From positions 310,001 through 374,000 of the forward strand of contig CAVOQC010000004.1 of NCBI GenBank assembly GCA_963698265.1: a stretch of DNA of 64,000 nucleotides, in the 5' to 3' direction. Each line of letters starts with the position of its first letter. The stretch's first letter is position 1. Origin of the DNA: FEB-7 sp963698265 (GTDB taxonomy: Bacteria; Pseudomonadota; Gammaproteobacteria; Burkholderiales; Usitatibacteraceae). Of this stretch, positions 10,579-19,929 are shown piece by piece. The position numbers and the translations under genes were made by a program. A model generated the notes under the pieces. The model saw only the letters and a program-made list of their open reading frames with translations, made no database searches and was not told where the DNA came from.

Positions 10579-10986
10579 ATGATCCGCCCGGCCGGCATCG
10601 ATCACCTCGTTCTTCGCGCCCGCGACGCCGAGTCCCTGGCCGCCTTCTACATCGGCGTCCTGGGCTGCACGCTCGAGCGCAGGCGGGATGACCTCGGGCT
10701 CATCCAGCTGCGCGCGGGCGCGAGCCTCATCGACCTCGTGGACGTGAACGGAAAGCTCGGGCGCGAGGGCGGTGCGGCGCCGGGGCCGGAAGCGAGAAAC
10801 CTCGACCACTTCTGCCTGCGCGTCGAGCCCTTCGACGGGGAGGCCATCCGCGCCTTCCTCGCCGCGCGTGGTTTCGAACCCGGCGAGATCGCGCGGCGGT
10901 TCGGCGCGGAAGGCGAGGGTCCCTCGATCTACGTTCGCGATCCCGAGGGCAACACCGTGGAACTGAAAGGCCCCCCCGGGGCCTGA
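10579..10986 (+). CDS. VOC / glyoxalase-fold protein
   Basis: This 135-residue protein has the paired beta-alpha-beta-beta-beta modules of the vicinal oxygen chelate superfamily: GIDHLVLRARDAES at the start, LDHFCLRVEPFDGE in the middle and IYVRDPEGNTVELKG at the end. His in the two IDH/LDH strands and the terminal Glu are the usual metal ligands. The family includes glyoxalases, dioxygenases and resistance proteins; the sequence does not pick one. It is the last gene of the alaS run and converges on lpdA. Confidence 0.85.
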   Translation: MIRPAGIDHLVLRARDAESLAAFYIGVLGCTLERRRDDLGLIQLRAGASLIDLVDVNGKLGREGGAAPGPEARNLDHFCLRVEPFDGEAIRAFLAARGFEPGEIARRFGAEGEGPSIYVRDPEGNTVELKGPPGA

Positions 10987-11017
<31 letters not shown>

Positions 11018-11025
11018 GGGCGGTG

Positions 11026-12813
11026 CTACGACCCGGTCCGGGCCTTCGGCATCATGTCGGTGATGGTTCCCTCGGCGATCTCGGCGCCGAAGAATACGGT
11101 CTCCGACAGGGTCGGGTGCGGGTGGATGGTGAGGCCGATGTCCTCCGCGTCCGCGCCCATCTCGAGGGCCAGCACCGTCTCGGCGATCAACTCGCCCGCG
11201 TTCAGGCCCACGATCGCTGCGCCGAGGATGCGCTTGGTGCCCTTCTCGAAGAGGATCTTCGTGAGCCCCTCCTCGCGGCCCATGCCGATGGCGCGGCCGC
11301 TCGCGGCCCAGGGAAAGAGCGCCTTCTCGTACTCCACGCCCTTCGCCTTGGCATCGGCCTCCGAGAGCCCCATCCAGGCGACCTCCGGGTCCGTGTAGGC
11401 CACGCTGGGGATCGTGCGCGCCTCCCAGACATGGTGGGTCATGCCGGCAATCACCTCGGCCGCGAGCTTGCCTTCGTGCGTGGCCTTGTGCGCGAGCATG
11501 GGCTCGCCCACGATGTCGCCGATGGCGTGGATGTGCGCGACGTTCGTGCGCATCTGGTTGTCCACGGCAATCCATCCGCGCTCGTCCACCTTCACGCCCG
11601 CCTTTTCCGCGGCGAGATTCTTTCCGTTGGGACGGCGGCCGACGGCGAGGAGCACGCGGTCGAAGATCTCGGGCGGCGGCGCGGCGGCGCCGTCGGCGCC
11701 TTCATAGGTGGCGCGCAACCCGTCCTTGAGCGCCTCGATTTTCGCGACCTTGGTCTTCAGGAGAATCTTCTCGTAGCGCTTCTCGATCCGCTTGGCGAGC
11801 GGGCGCACGATGTCCGGGTCCGCGCCGGGAATCAGGCGGTCCATGAACTCGACCACGGTCACCTTCGAGCCGAGCGCGTCGTAGACGGTGGCCATCTCGA
11901 GCCCGATGATGCCGCCGCCGATGATGAGCAGGCGCTTCGGAACGTCCTGGAGCGCCAGCGCGCTCGTGGAATCGAGGAGGCGAGGGTCGTCGTAGGGAAA
12001 GCCGGGGATGCGCGCGGACTGCGAGCCCGCGGCGATGATGCAGTGGTCGAAGGAGACGAGCTTGCGGCCCTCCTTCGTCTCCACCGCGACTGCATGGGCG
12101 GAGGTGAACTCGGCGCGGCCCTCGACCACGGTCACCTTGCGCGCCTTGGCGAGGCTCGAGAGCCCTTTGGTGAGCTTGCCGACGACGCCATCCTTGAACC
12201 GGCGAACGCCGTCGAGATCGATCTTCGGGGCGCCGAAGGAAACGCCGTGCGCGGCCATGTCCTGCGCGTCGGCGATGACCTTCGCCGTGTGCAGCAGCGC
12301 CTTCGACGGGATGCAACCCACGTTCAGGCACACGCCGCCGAGCGTGGCATGGCGCTCGACCAACACGACTTTCTTGCCGAGGTCGGCTGCGCGGAAGGCC
12401 GCGGTGTACCCCCCGGGCCCGGCGCCGAGCACGAGCACCTCGGCGTGCAGGTCGGCATCCAGGCTCGCCAGGGTGGAGGTGAGCGCTTCGCGAAGCGACG
12501 GCTTCGCCGCACCCTGCGCCTTCGCTTCCGCCGGAAGGGCGGCGGGGGCGGGCGCCGGGGCGGGCTTCGACGCTTCCGCGCTCTCGAGGAGCAGGATCAC
12601 GGAGCCCTCGGAGAGCCGGTCGCCCAGCTTCACCTTCAGCTCCTTCACCGTCCCGGAGTGGGTCGACGGCACTTCCATCGTCGCCTTGTCGGATTCGAGC
12701 GTGACCAGGGAAGCGTCCTTCTTCACGGCGTCGCCCGGCTTCACCAGCACTTCGATGACCGGGACGTCCTTGAAGTCGCCGATGTCGGGAACCGTGATCT
12801 CGAGGATTGCCAT
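11026..12813 (-). CDS. lpdA: Dihydrolipoyl dehydrogenase (E3) with N-terminal lipoyl domain
   Basis: E3 reoxidises the lipoyl arms of pyruvate dehydrogenase with FAD and NAD+. The 595-residue protein has a lipoyl domain (residues about 1-80, LESDKATMEVP with Lys as lipoylation site), an Ala/Pro linker, then the flavoprotein: VLGAGPGGYTAA, the redox-active disulfide GGVCLNVGCIPSK, the NAD fold IIGGGIIGLEMATVY and the C-terminal catalytic HPHPTLSE. The lipoyl-E3 fusion is a known arrangement in betaproteobacteria. It is the last gene of aceE-aceF-lpdA, 13 bp after aceF. Confidence 0.97.
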   Translation of the reverse strand: MAILEITVPDIGDFKDVPVIEVLVKPGDAVKKDASLVTLESDKATMEVPSTHSGTVKELKVKLGDRLSEGSVILLLESAEASKPAPAPAPAALPAEAKAQGAAKPSLREALTSTLASLDADLHAEVLVLGAGPGGYTAAFRAADLGKKVVLVERHATLGGVCLNVGCIPSKALLHTAKVIADAQDMAAHGVSFGAPKIDLDGVRRFKDGVVGKLTKGLSSLAKARKVTVVEGRAEFTSAHAVAVETKEGRKLVSFDHCIIAAGSQSARIPGFPYDDPRLLDSTSALALQDVPKRLLIIGGGIIGLEMATVYDALGSKVTVVEFMDRLIPGADPDIVRPLAKRIEKRYEKILLKTKVAKIEALKDGLRATYEGADGAAAPPPEIFDRVLLAVGRRPNGKNLAAEKAGVKVDERGWIAVDNQMRTNVAHIHAIGDIVGEPMLAHKATHEGKLAAEVIAGMTHHVWEARTIPSVAYTDPEVAWMGLSEADAKAKGVEYEKALFPWAASGRAIGMGREEGLTKILFEKGTKRILGAAIVGLNAGELIAETVLALEMGADAEDIGLTIHPHPTLSETVFFGAEIAEGTITDMMPKARTGS

Positions 12814-12826
12814 GGCGGGGACCCTC

Positions 12827-14158
12827 CTAGAGCATGCCGCGCCGCAGGTCGGCGACGACCAGGGCGAGGTAGGTGGTGAAGCGGGCCGCCGCTGCGCCGT
12901 CGAGCACGCGGTGGTCGTAGGAGAGAGACAGCGGCATCATCAGGCGCGGCGCGAATTCCCGGCCGTTCCAGACCGGCTTCATGGAGGCCTTGGACACGCC
13001 CAGGATCGCCAGTTCGGGCGCGTTGATGATCGGGGTGAACGCCGTGCCGCCGATGCCGCCCAGGGACGAGATGGTGAAGGTCCCGCCCTGCATTTCCGCA
13101 GGGCCGAGCTTGCCTTCGCGCGCCTTCGCGGCGAGTTCGCCCGTTTCCCTCGCGATCTGCACCACGCCCTTCGTGTCGGCGTCCTTCAGCACCGGCACCA
13201 CCAGGCCGTTGGGCGTGTCGGCGGCGAAGCCGATGTGCCAGTAGCGCTTGAGCACGAGGGTGTCGCCGTCGAGGGATGCGTTGAACTCGGGGAATTTCTT
13301 CAGCGCCGCCACGCAGGCCTTGATGAGGAAGGCGAGCGGGGTCACCTTGATGCCGGCCTTCGCGTTCTCCTCGTTCACGCGCGCGCGGAAGGCCTCGAGG
13401 TCGGTGATGTCCGCCTCGTCGAACTGCGTGACGTGGGGGATCATGACCCAGTTGCGCGCCAGCACCGGCCCCGAGATCTTCTTGATGCGCGAGAGCGGCT
13501 GGACCTCGACGGGGCCGAACTTCGCGAAGTCCACCTTGGGCCAGGCGGGCAGTCCGAGATCGGCGAACCCGCCGCCGGTGGCGCGCGCCGCGCCGGTTCC
13601 GGAGAGCGCGTCCTTCACGAAGGCCTGGATGTCTTCCTTGACGATGCGGCCCTTGGCGGCCGAACCCTTCAGCTTCGCGAGGTCCACGCCCAGTTCGCGC
13701 GCGAAGCGGCGCACCCCGGGGCTCGCATGGGCGGGCGTGCCGGATTGCGCCGCGGGCTCCGCGGGAACGGGCGCGGGGCGCGGCGATGCCGCGACGGGCA
13801 CGGCCTCCGGCGGCACTTTGGCAGCCGTGGCTGCCGGCGGTTCGGGGGTCGCGGGCGCTGCCGGCGTCCCGGCAGCCGCGGCGACCGCGGCGACCGCGGC
13901 GGGCTTCGGGGAGGCCGCCTCGGACGGTTCGAGGACCAGCACCACGCTGCCTTCGCTCACCTTGTCGCCGAGCTTCACCTTCAGCTCCTTCACGACACCG
14001 GCGGCGGGCGCGGGCACGTCCATCGCGGCCTTGTCGCTCTCGAGCGTGACGAGCGAATCCTCCTTCTTCACCACGTCGCCGGGCTTGACCAGCAGCTCGA
14101 TGACGGGCACGTCCTTGAAGTCCCCGATGTCGGGGACCTTGACCTCGATGACGGCCAA
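12827..14158 (-). CDS. aceF: Pyruvate dehydrogenase E2, dihydrolipoyl acetyltransferase
   Basis: E2 transfers acetyl from the lipoyl arm to CoA and forms the core of the complex. The 443-residue protein has one lipoyl domain (residues about 1-80, LESDKAAMDVP), an Ala/Pro-rich linker, a peripheral subunit-binding domain (about 140-180, VRRFARELGVDLAKLKG) and the acyltransferase domain with catalytic DHRVLDG near the C-terminus. Some related E2 proteins carry two or three lipoyl domains; here one is seen, plus one on E3. The gene lies 45 bp after aceE. Confidence 0.97.
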   Translation of the reverse strand: MAVIEVKVPDIGDFKDVPVIELLVKPGDVVKKEDSLVTLESDKAAMDVPAPAAGVVKELKVKLGDKVSEGSVVLVLEPSEAASPKPAAVAAVAAAAGTPAAPATPEPPAATAAKVPPEAVPVAASPRPAPVPAEPAAQSGTPAHASPGVRRFARELGVDLAKLKGSAAKGRIVKEDIQAFVKDALSGTGAARATGGGFADLGLPAWPKVDFAKFGPVEVQPLSRIKKISGPVLARNWVMIPHVTQFDEADITDLEAFRARVNEENAKAGIKVTPLAFLIKACVAALKKFPEFNASLDGDTLVLKRYWHIGFAADTPNGLVVPVLKDADTKGVVQIARETGELAAKAREGKLGPAEMQGGTFTISSLGGIGGTAFTPIINAPELAILGVSKASMKPVWNGREFAPRLMMPLSLSYDHRVLDGAAAARFTTYLALVVADLRRGML

Positions 14159-14203
14159 GGCGTTCTCCTCGCGTTGTCGTTGTTGTGGGAACCCGGGTGG
14201 CGC

Positions 14204-16864
14204 TCAGACCGTCCAGGGCGCGGGTTTCGCGGCGTCGATGCCGTACTTCTTGATCGCCTCGGCCACCTTGGCCGCCGGGATCTCGCCGTCCTCCGCGAGC
14301 GCCTTGAGCGCGGCCAGCACGACGTAGTGGCGGTCGACCTCGAAGAAGCGGCGCAGGTTCTCGCGCGAATCGCTGCGCCCGAACCCGTCGGTTCCCAGCG
14401 CCTTGTAGCGGCGCGGGACGAACTCGCGGATCTGGTCGGCGAATGCGCGCACGTAGTCGGTCGACGCGATGACAGGGCCCTTGGTGCCCGCGAGGCACTG
14501 CTCGACATGGGACAGGCGGGGCTTGTCCGTGGGGTGCAGGAGATTCCAGCGGGCCGCGTCGATGCCGTCGCGGCGTAGCTCCGTGAAACTCGGGCAGCTC
14601 CACAGGTCCGAGGCCACGCCCCAGTCGGCCGCCAGCAGGCCGGCGGCGGCGATGACTTCCCGCAGGATCGTGCCGCTTCCAAGCAGCTGCACGCGCGCGC
14701 CCTTTCCGGCGCCGCCTCCGGGAAGCCGGTACATCCCCTTGAGAATGTCCTCGCGCGCGCCGTCGGGCAGCGCCGGGTGGGCGTAGTTCTCGTTCATCAG
14801 GGTGATGTAGTAGTAGACATCCTCCTGGTCCTCGATCATGCGTCGCAGGCCGTCCTGGACGATCACCGCGACCTCGTAGGCGAAGGTGGGATCGTAGGAG
14901 CGGCAGTTCGGGATCATGGAGGAGAGGATGTGGCTGTGCCCGTCTTCGTGCTGCAGGCCCTCGCCGTTCAGGGTCGTGCGCCCGGCGGTGCCGCCCAGCA
15001 GGAACCCGCGGGCGCGCATGTCCCCGGCGGCCCAGGCGAGGTCGCCCACGCGTTGCATGCCGAACATCGAGTAGAAGATGAAGAACGGGATCATCGGCAC
15101 GTTGTTGGTCGAGTAGGAGGTCGCCGCGGCGATCCACGAGCACATCGCGCCCGCCTCGTTGATTCCCTCCTGGAGGATCTGCCCGCTCGCGTCCTCCTTG
15201 TAGAACATGAGCTGGTCGCTGTCCTCGGGCTCGTAGAGCTGGCCGACGGAGGAGTAGATGCCGAGCTGGCGAAAGAGCCCTTCCATGCCGAAGGTGCGCG
15301 ACTCGTCCGGGACGATGGGCACGATGTTGCGGCCGATGTTCTTGTCCCGCACGAGTGTCGTGAGGACGCGCACGAACGCCATCGTGGTGGAGTTCTCGCG
15401 GCCTTCGGCCGTGGCCTCCAGGAGCGCCTTGAAGGCCTCGAGCTTCGGCGCGTCGAGGCTCGCCGAGCGGCGCCGGCGCTGCGGAATGGAGCCGCCGAGC
15501 CGCGCTCGGGCTTCCCGAAGGTAGTTCATCTCCGCGGAATCGTCCGCCGGCTTGTAGTAGGGCAGGTCGGCGAGCCGATCGTCCTCAATCGGGATCGCGA
15601 AGCGGTCGCGGAACTGGCGCAGCATCTCGATCGGCATCTTCTTCTGCTGGTGGGCGACGTTCTTTCCCTCGCCCACGGCCCCCATGCCGTATCCCTTCAC
15701 GGTCTTCGCGAGGATGACGGTGGGCTGCCCGGCGTGGTTCACGGCGGAGTGGTAGGCCGCGTAGATCTTGTGCGGGTCGTGGCCGCCGCGGTTCAGGCGC
15801 CAGATGTCCTCGTCGCTCATGCTGGCGACCATCGCCTTCAGCTCCGGGTACTTGCCGAAGAAATGCTCGCGCACGTAGGCGCCGTCGCGGCTCTTGAACT
15901 TCTGGTACTCGCCGTCGACCGCCTCCTCCATGCGGTTCAGGAGGATCCCCTTCTTGTCCTTGGCGAGCAGGGGGTCCCAGTAGGAGCCCCAGATGACCTT
16001 GATCACGTTCCAGCCGGCGCCCCGGAAGTTGGTCTCGAGCTCCTGGATGATCTTGCCGTTTCCCCGCACGGGGCCGTCGAGCCGCTGCAGGTTGCAATTG
16101 ACCACGAACACCAGGTTGTCGAGCCCCTCGCGTGAGGCCATGCCGATGGCGCCCATGGATTCGGGCTCGTCCATCTCGCCGTCGCCCATGAAGGCCCACA
16201 CCTTGCGGCTCTCCGTGTGGGCGAGGCCCCGGTCCTCGATGTAGCGCAGGAACCGCGCCTGGTAGATGGCCTGGATGGGCCCCAGGCCCATGGACACGGT
16301 CGGGAACTGCCAGAAGTCGGGCATGAGCCAGGGGTGCGGGTACGAGGAGATGCCCTTGCCGTCGACCTCCTGGCGGAACATGTCCAGCTGCGCCTCGGTG
16401 AGGCGCCCCTCCAGGAAGGCTCGCGCGTAGACGCCCGGCGAGGAGTGGCCTTGCATGTAGATCAGGTCGCCGCAATGGTCCTTGGTCGGCGCATGCCAGA
16501 AGTGGTTGAAGCCCACGTCGTAGAGCGCCGCCGCGGAGGCGAAACTCGCGATGTGGCCGCCCAGCTCCAGGTCCTTGCGTCCGGCCCGCAGCACCATCGC
16601 CACCGCGTTCCAGCGCACGATGTTGCGCAGCCGGTTCTCGATCTCCATGTCGCCCGGGATCGGCTGCTCCAGGTGCGGCGGGATCGTGTTGATGTAGGCC
16701 GTGTCGGCGCTGTAAGGCAGGTTCACGCCCGAATGGCGCGCCTTGTCGATGAGGCTTTCGAGGATGAAGTGCGCGCGATCCGGGCCTTCGACGGCGAGGA
16801 TGGCTTCCAGCGAGTCGACCCACTCTCGGGTTTCCAACGGGTCGATGTCTTGCAAGCGGTCCAT
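14204..16864 (-). CDS. aceE: Pyruvate dehydrogenase E1, homodimeric type
   Basis: This thiamine diphosphate enzyme decarboxylates pyruvate and acetylates the E2 lipoyl arm. Its 886 residues match the AceE family (about 887) along the full length, from MDRLQDIDPLETREWVDSL to the C-terminal ALAEDGEIPAAKVAEA. The ThDP-binding region GDGEMDEPES is visible. The ATG is preceded by GAGG at a good distance. A sigma70-type promoter lies just upstream (16921-16949), so aceE heads the operon. Confidence 0.98.
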   Translation of the reverse strand: MDRLQDIDPLETREWVDSLEAILAVEGPDRAHFILESLIDKARHSGVNLPYSADTAYINTIPPHLEQPIPGDMEIENRLRNIVRWNAVAMVLRAGRKDLELGGHIASFASAAALYDVGFNHFWHAPTKDHCGDLIYMQGHSSPGVYARAFLEGRLTEAQLDMFRQEVDGKGISSYPHPWLMPDFWQFPTVSMGLGPIQAIYQARFLRYIEDRGLAHTESRKVWAFMGDGEMDEPESMGAIGMASREGLDNLVFVVNCNLQRLDGPVRGNGKIIQELETNFRGAGWNVIKVIWGSYWDPLLAKDKKGILLNRMEEAVDGEYQKFKSRDGAYVREHFFGKYPELKAMVASMSDEDIWRLNRGGHDPHKIYAAYHSAVNHAGQPTVILAKTVKGYGMGAVGEGKNVAHQQKKMPIEMLRQFRDRFAIPIEDDRLADLPYYKPADDSAEMNYLREARARLGGSIPQRRRRSASLDAPKLEAFKALLEATAEGRENSTTMAFVRVLTTLVRDKNIGRNIVPIVPDESRTFGMEGLFRQLGIYSSVGQLYEPEDSDQLMFYKEDASGQILQEGINEAGAMCSWIAAATSYSTNNVPMIPFFIFYSMFGMQRVGDLAWAAGDMRARGFLLGGTAGRTTLNGEGLQHEDGHSHILSSMIPNCRSYDPTFAYEVAVIVQDGLRRMIEDQEDVYYYITLMNENYAHPALPDGAREDILKGMYRLPGGGAGKGARVQLLGSGTILREVIAAAGLLAADWGVASDLWSCPSFTELRRDGIDAARWNLLHPTDKPRLSHVEQCLAGTKGPVIASTDYVRAFADQIREFVPRRYKALGTDGFGRSDSRENLRRFFEVDRHYVVLAALKALAEDGEIPAAKVAEAIKKYGIDAAKPAPWTV

Positions 16865-16920
16865 GGTGGCCTCGGGGGAAGGGGGTGGTTCAGGAGGGCG
16901 CTGCTGCGAGGAAGGACTCC

Positions 16921-16949
16921 ATTAGACCCAATCGTATAATGGCTGGCAA
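16921..16949 (-). promoter_or_regulatory. Sigma70-type promoter of aceE
   Basis: On the minus strand TTGCCA (16944-16949) and TCTAAT (16921-16926) are separated by 17 bases; each box matches five of six consensus positions. Transcription would start near 16914, giving a leader of about 50 bases before the aceE ATG at 16864. Confidence 0.65.
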
Positions 16950-17315
16950 CTTGGGTTCCCGCCGGGGAAGCGAGGTTCCCGCAGGGGCGGGGAGGGTGTC
17001 CTGGCATTAAAAACCTCTAGACAAATCAGTGACATCGGGCCGACAATCAGGACTGTTTCTCAAAAAAACATTTTAAGTTATTATAAAAACGGGTTTTTGC
17101 ACTTTTCGTCAGGGGGCGGAACTAGCCTTCAGCCAGGGCTGGTGGCAGTTTCCGCGGGCGCTGGCCGGAGGGGCCTCGCGACCGGCAACCACAAGAAACG
17201 AGAAATTCATGGACCATCGGGCGCACCGAACAAGGGAGAGCGGAGCGCGAGGCGCCAGCCTGAGGGCGGCCGTGGCGCTCGCCCTTCCCGCGCACCGCCG
17301 TTGGGGCGAAGGGAA
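16950..17315. other. Non-coding gap between aceE and the PP2C gene
   Basis: Beyond the aceE promoter the DNA becomes markedly AT-rich at 17010-17100 (runs of A and T, TTATTATAAAAAC), in contrast to its surroundings, then GC-rich again. The AT-rich part may hold the plus-strand promoter for the PP2C-FHA genes, but I found no convincing -35/-10 pair. The forward frame from 17097 to 17315 is open and joins the PP2C gene, but its translation is low complexity and not part of the family fold. Confidence 0.5.
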
Positions 17316-18140
17316 GTGAGCCTCGCCCAGGCGCTTCAGAGCGCAAGCCTCACGGACCCCGGGCGGGTCCGTGACCACAATGAGGACTGCGTCGAGCTGC
17401 GTCCCGAGATCGGGCTCTACGTCCTCGCGGACGGCATGGGCGGCTACAACGCGGGGGAGGTGGCAAGCGGCATGGCGACATCGTTGATTGCCGACGGGCT
17501 GGCGGAGTTCTGGAACGCCCGGGAGGTGGACAGCCTTGCCCGCGAGGAGGCGATGAGCCTTGCGGAACGCCTCATCCGGGAGCAGATCGCGCGGGCCAAC
17601 ACCGCCATCTTCACCACCTCGCAGAACAATCCCGAATGCGCCGGCATGGGTACGACGCTCGTGGTCTGCCTTTTCTACGACAATTTCGTGAGCGTGGCCC
17701 ATATCGGGGATTCGCGCCTCTATCGCCTGCGGGGAGAGGCGATGGACCAGATCACGCGCGACCACTCGCTTCTCCAGGAGCAGCTCGATTCTGGGCTCAT
17801 CACGCCGGAGGAAGCCAAGCTTTCGCAGAACCGCAACCTCGTCACCAAGGCGCTCGGCATAGACCCGTCCGTCGAGCCGGAGCTCCACGTCTACGAGACG
17901 GAACCCGAGGATCTCTACCTGCTGTGCTCCGACGGGTTGAACGACATGGTGGAGGACGAGGAGATCCGGCTCACGCTCCTCACCCTGCGGTCCAATCCGA
18001 GCCTCACCGTCCAGCAACTCGTACAAGCGGCCAACGACAATGGTGGCCGCGACAACGTATCGGCGATGCTCGTGAGGGTCGCCGAACCCTTTGCCGTGCC
18101 GCGTGGCTGGCTTGCGCGATTCAAGGCACTATTCCGGTAA
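17316..18140 (+). CDS. PP2C-type serine/threonine phosphatase
   Basis: This 274-residue Mn/Mg-dependent phosphatase removes phosphate from Ser/Thr in proteins. All PP2C motifs are present: DPGRVRDHNEDCVEL, LADGMGGYNAGEVAS, MGTTLVV, VAHIGDSRLYRLRG, LLCSDGLNDMVEDEEI and GGRDNVSAMLV. The GTG at 17316 (preceded by GAAGGGA) gives the usual short lead before the first motif; an open extension to 17097 is low complexity. The next gene encodes an FHA protein, which reads phosphothreonine, so the pair forms the eraser and reader of a kinase circuit. No kinase lies in the window. Confidence 0.92.
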   Translation: MSLAQALQSASLTDPGRVRDHNEDCVELRPEIGLYVLADGMGGYNAGEVASGMATSLIADGLAEFWNAREVDSLAREEAMSLAERLIREQIARANTAIFTTSQNNPECAGMGTTLVVCLFYDNFVSVAHIGDSRLYRLRGEAMDQITRDHSLLQEQLDSGLITPEEAKLSQNRNLVTKALGIDPSVEPELHVYETEPEDLYLLCSDGLNDMVEDEEIRLTLLTLRSNPSLTVQQLVQAANDNGGRDNVSAMLVRVAEPFAVPRGWLARFKALFR

Positions 18141-18158
18141 TTCCGAAGGAAACCGACC

Positions 18159-18920
18159 ATGGCCAAGCTGATATTGAGTGTCGACGGGCAGGTGCTCAAG
18201 GAGCACACGCTCTCCAAGGAGCGCACCCTGATCGGGAGGAAGCCCCACAACGACATCCCGATCGACAACCTCGCGGTCAGCGGAGAGCACGCGGCGATCA
18301 TCACGATCCTGAACGACTCGTTCATCGAGGACCTGGGCAGCACCAACGGCACGATGGTGAACGGCAAGCCCGTCAAGAAGCACTTCCTCCAGGCGAACGA
18401 CGTCATCGAGATCGGCAAGCACAAGCTCAAGTACTTCAACGATGCGCCTTCGCAGACCTCGGCCGCGGATTTCGAGAAGACGATGATCATCCGCAGCCCG
18501 GTGAAGCCCGCCGCACCTCCGCCCCAGGTGACCGGAGCCTCCCAGGAGCGGTCCGCGACCGACACGGTCACCAGCATGAAGGCGCCGGCGCCTGAAGTGG
18601 TCAAGCCCGCCGCCGCTCCCCAGAGCCCCACGGCCCAGGCCGACCACGCTCCCCTGCCGGACGCCGCGATCCAGGTGCTCTCCGGGGCTGCCGCGGGGCG
18701 CACGCTCGATCTGACCAAGAACCTCACGACCATCGGCAAGCCGGGGCTGCAGGTGGCGGTCATCACCAAGCGGCCGAACGGCTACTTCATCACCCACGTC
18801 GAGGGGGCGACCTACCCGACGCTCAATGGAACGTCGCTCGGCGCCCAGGCCCATCCGCTGGCCGACCACGACATGATCGAGATCGCAGGGGTGAAAATGG
18901 AGTTCTTCTTCAAGCGTTGA
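18159..18920 (+). CDS. Protein with two FHA domains
   Basis: FHA domains bind phosphothreonine peptides. The first (residues about 1-95) is canonical: LIGRKPHNDIPID, SGEHAAI and DLGSTNGTMVNG. A Pro/Ala/Thr-rich linker (about 100-165) contains FEKTMIIRSP, a possible phosphorylation site. The second domain (about 170-253) has TTIGKPG and PTLNGTSLG but lacks the standard RK/SxxH pair, so it may not bind. AAGGA precedes the ATG. It lies 18 bp after the PP2C gene and is probably co-transcribed with it. Confidence 0.9.
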   Translation: MAKLILSVDGQVLKEHTLSKERTLIGRKPHNDIPIDNLAVSGEHAAIITILNDSFIEDLGSTNGTMVNGKPVKKHFLQANDVIEIGKHKLKYFNDAPSQTSAADFEKTMIIRSPVKPAAPPPQVTGASQERSATDTVTSMKAPAPEVVKPAAAPQSPTAQADHAPLPDAAIQVLSGAAAGRTLDLTKNLTTIGKPGLQVAVITKRPNGYFITHVEGATYPTLNGTSLGAQAHPLADHDMIEIAGVKMEFFFKR

Positions 18921-19106
18921 TGAGGAGACGGCCGGGGCAGGTGCCCGGGCCGCACCGCATTTCCCGTCGTGGCGAATGTGCGATCCCGCACACCTGGCGC
19001 CGACGTTTTCGCCAATAATGGCCCGTGAATTCCGGGCCCCGGGCCCGGCCGGCACCGCGGCCCGCGGGCCGGAAACCAACCCGTGGCCACGGGCCGAGGT
19101 CAGGAG

Positions 19107-19871
19107 ATGCGGATCAGGGTTCTGGGGTGCAGCGGCGGCATCGGCGGGAGCCTGCGGACCACCGCGCTCCTGGTCGACGACGACATCCTGGTGGATGCCG
19201 GAACCGGCGTGGGCGACCTGTCCCTGGAGGGGCTCGCGAAGATCGACCACATCTTCGTGAGCCATTCGCACCTGGACCACGTGACCAGCATCCCCTTTCT
19301 CGTCGATACCGTGTGCTGGATGCGGGGCAACCCGATCATCGTCTACGGCATCAAGGACACGCTGGACATCCTGCGCTCCCACCTTTTCAACTGGAAGGTA
19401 TGGCCGGATTTCACCCAGATTCCCGACGGCGACGCCCCTTTCATGCGCTACCGCGAAATTGAGGTCGGCGAGGCGGTGGAGCTGGGTGGCCGGCGAATCA
19501 CCGCCCTTCCCGCCAACCACACGGTGCCCGCGGTGGGGTATCTTCTGGACAGCGGCCGGGCGAGCCTCGCCTATTCCGGCGACACGACCACGAACGACGG
19601 CCTCTGGAAGGCCGTGAACGAGGCCCCGAACCTGCGCTACCTGATCATCGAGACGGCATTCTCGAACAAGGAGCGCGACATCGCAGTGGCCTCCAAGCAT
19701 CTCTGCCCGGACATGCTCGCGCAGGAACTGGAGAAGTTGAGGGTGCGACCCGAGGTGTTCATCACCCACCTCAAGCCGGGCGAGGGCGCCCTCACGATGA
19801 AGGAGATCTCCGAGGCCGCCGGCCGCTGGCGCCCCCGGATGCTCGAGAACAACCAGGAGTTCATGCTCTAG
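19107..19871 (+). CDS. Class II 3',5'-cyclic-nucleotide phosphodiesterase
   Basis: This 254-residue metallo-beta-lactamase-fold protein has the metal motif HSHLDH near residue 53, a conserved N93 region and a later AxxH-type set (LPANHTVPAVGY; YSGDTTTND; ITHLKPGEG). The order and length fit the class II cAMP phosphodiesterase family, which hydrolyses cyclic nucleotides. The ATG at 19107 has GAGGT six bases upstream; a GTG at 19083 is a weaker alternative. Its place between an FHA protein and a GAF-ATPase suggests a cyclic-nucleotide input to the pilus block. Substrate is inferred from the family. Confidence 0.82.
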   Translation: MRIRVLGCSGGIGGSLRTTALLVDDDILVDAGTGVGDLSLEGLAKIDHIFVSHSHLDHVTSIPFLVDTVCWMRGNPIIVYGIKDTLDILRSHLFNWKVWPDFTQIPDGDAPFMRYREIEVGEAVELGGRRITALPANHTVPAVGYLLDSGRASLAYSGDTTTNDGLWKAVNEAPNLRYLIIETAFSNKERDIAVASKHLCPDMLAQELEKLRVRPEVFITHLKPGEGALTMKEISEAAGRWRPRMLENNQEFML

Positions 19872-19929
19872 CGCTACCGGGGCGTGAAGACACGGACCAG
19901 CAGCAACTCTCAGATCGGCAGGTGCACAC

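Noticed and set aside
16935..16940. Plus-strand TATAAT as promoter for the PP2C gene
   Set aside because: No -35 at a suitable distance, and the same bases lie in the spacer of a better minus-strand aceE promoter; the PP2C start is nearly 400 bp away.
17097..17315. N-terminal extension of the PP2C phosphatase
   Set aside because: The frame is open but the translation is low complexity and precedes a complete PP2C fold that starts properly at 17316.
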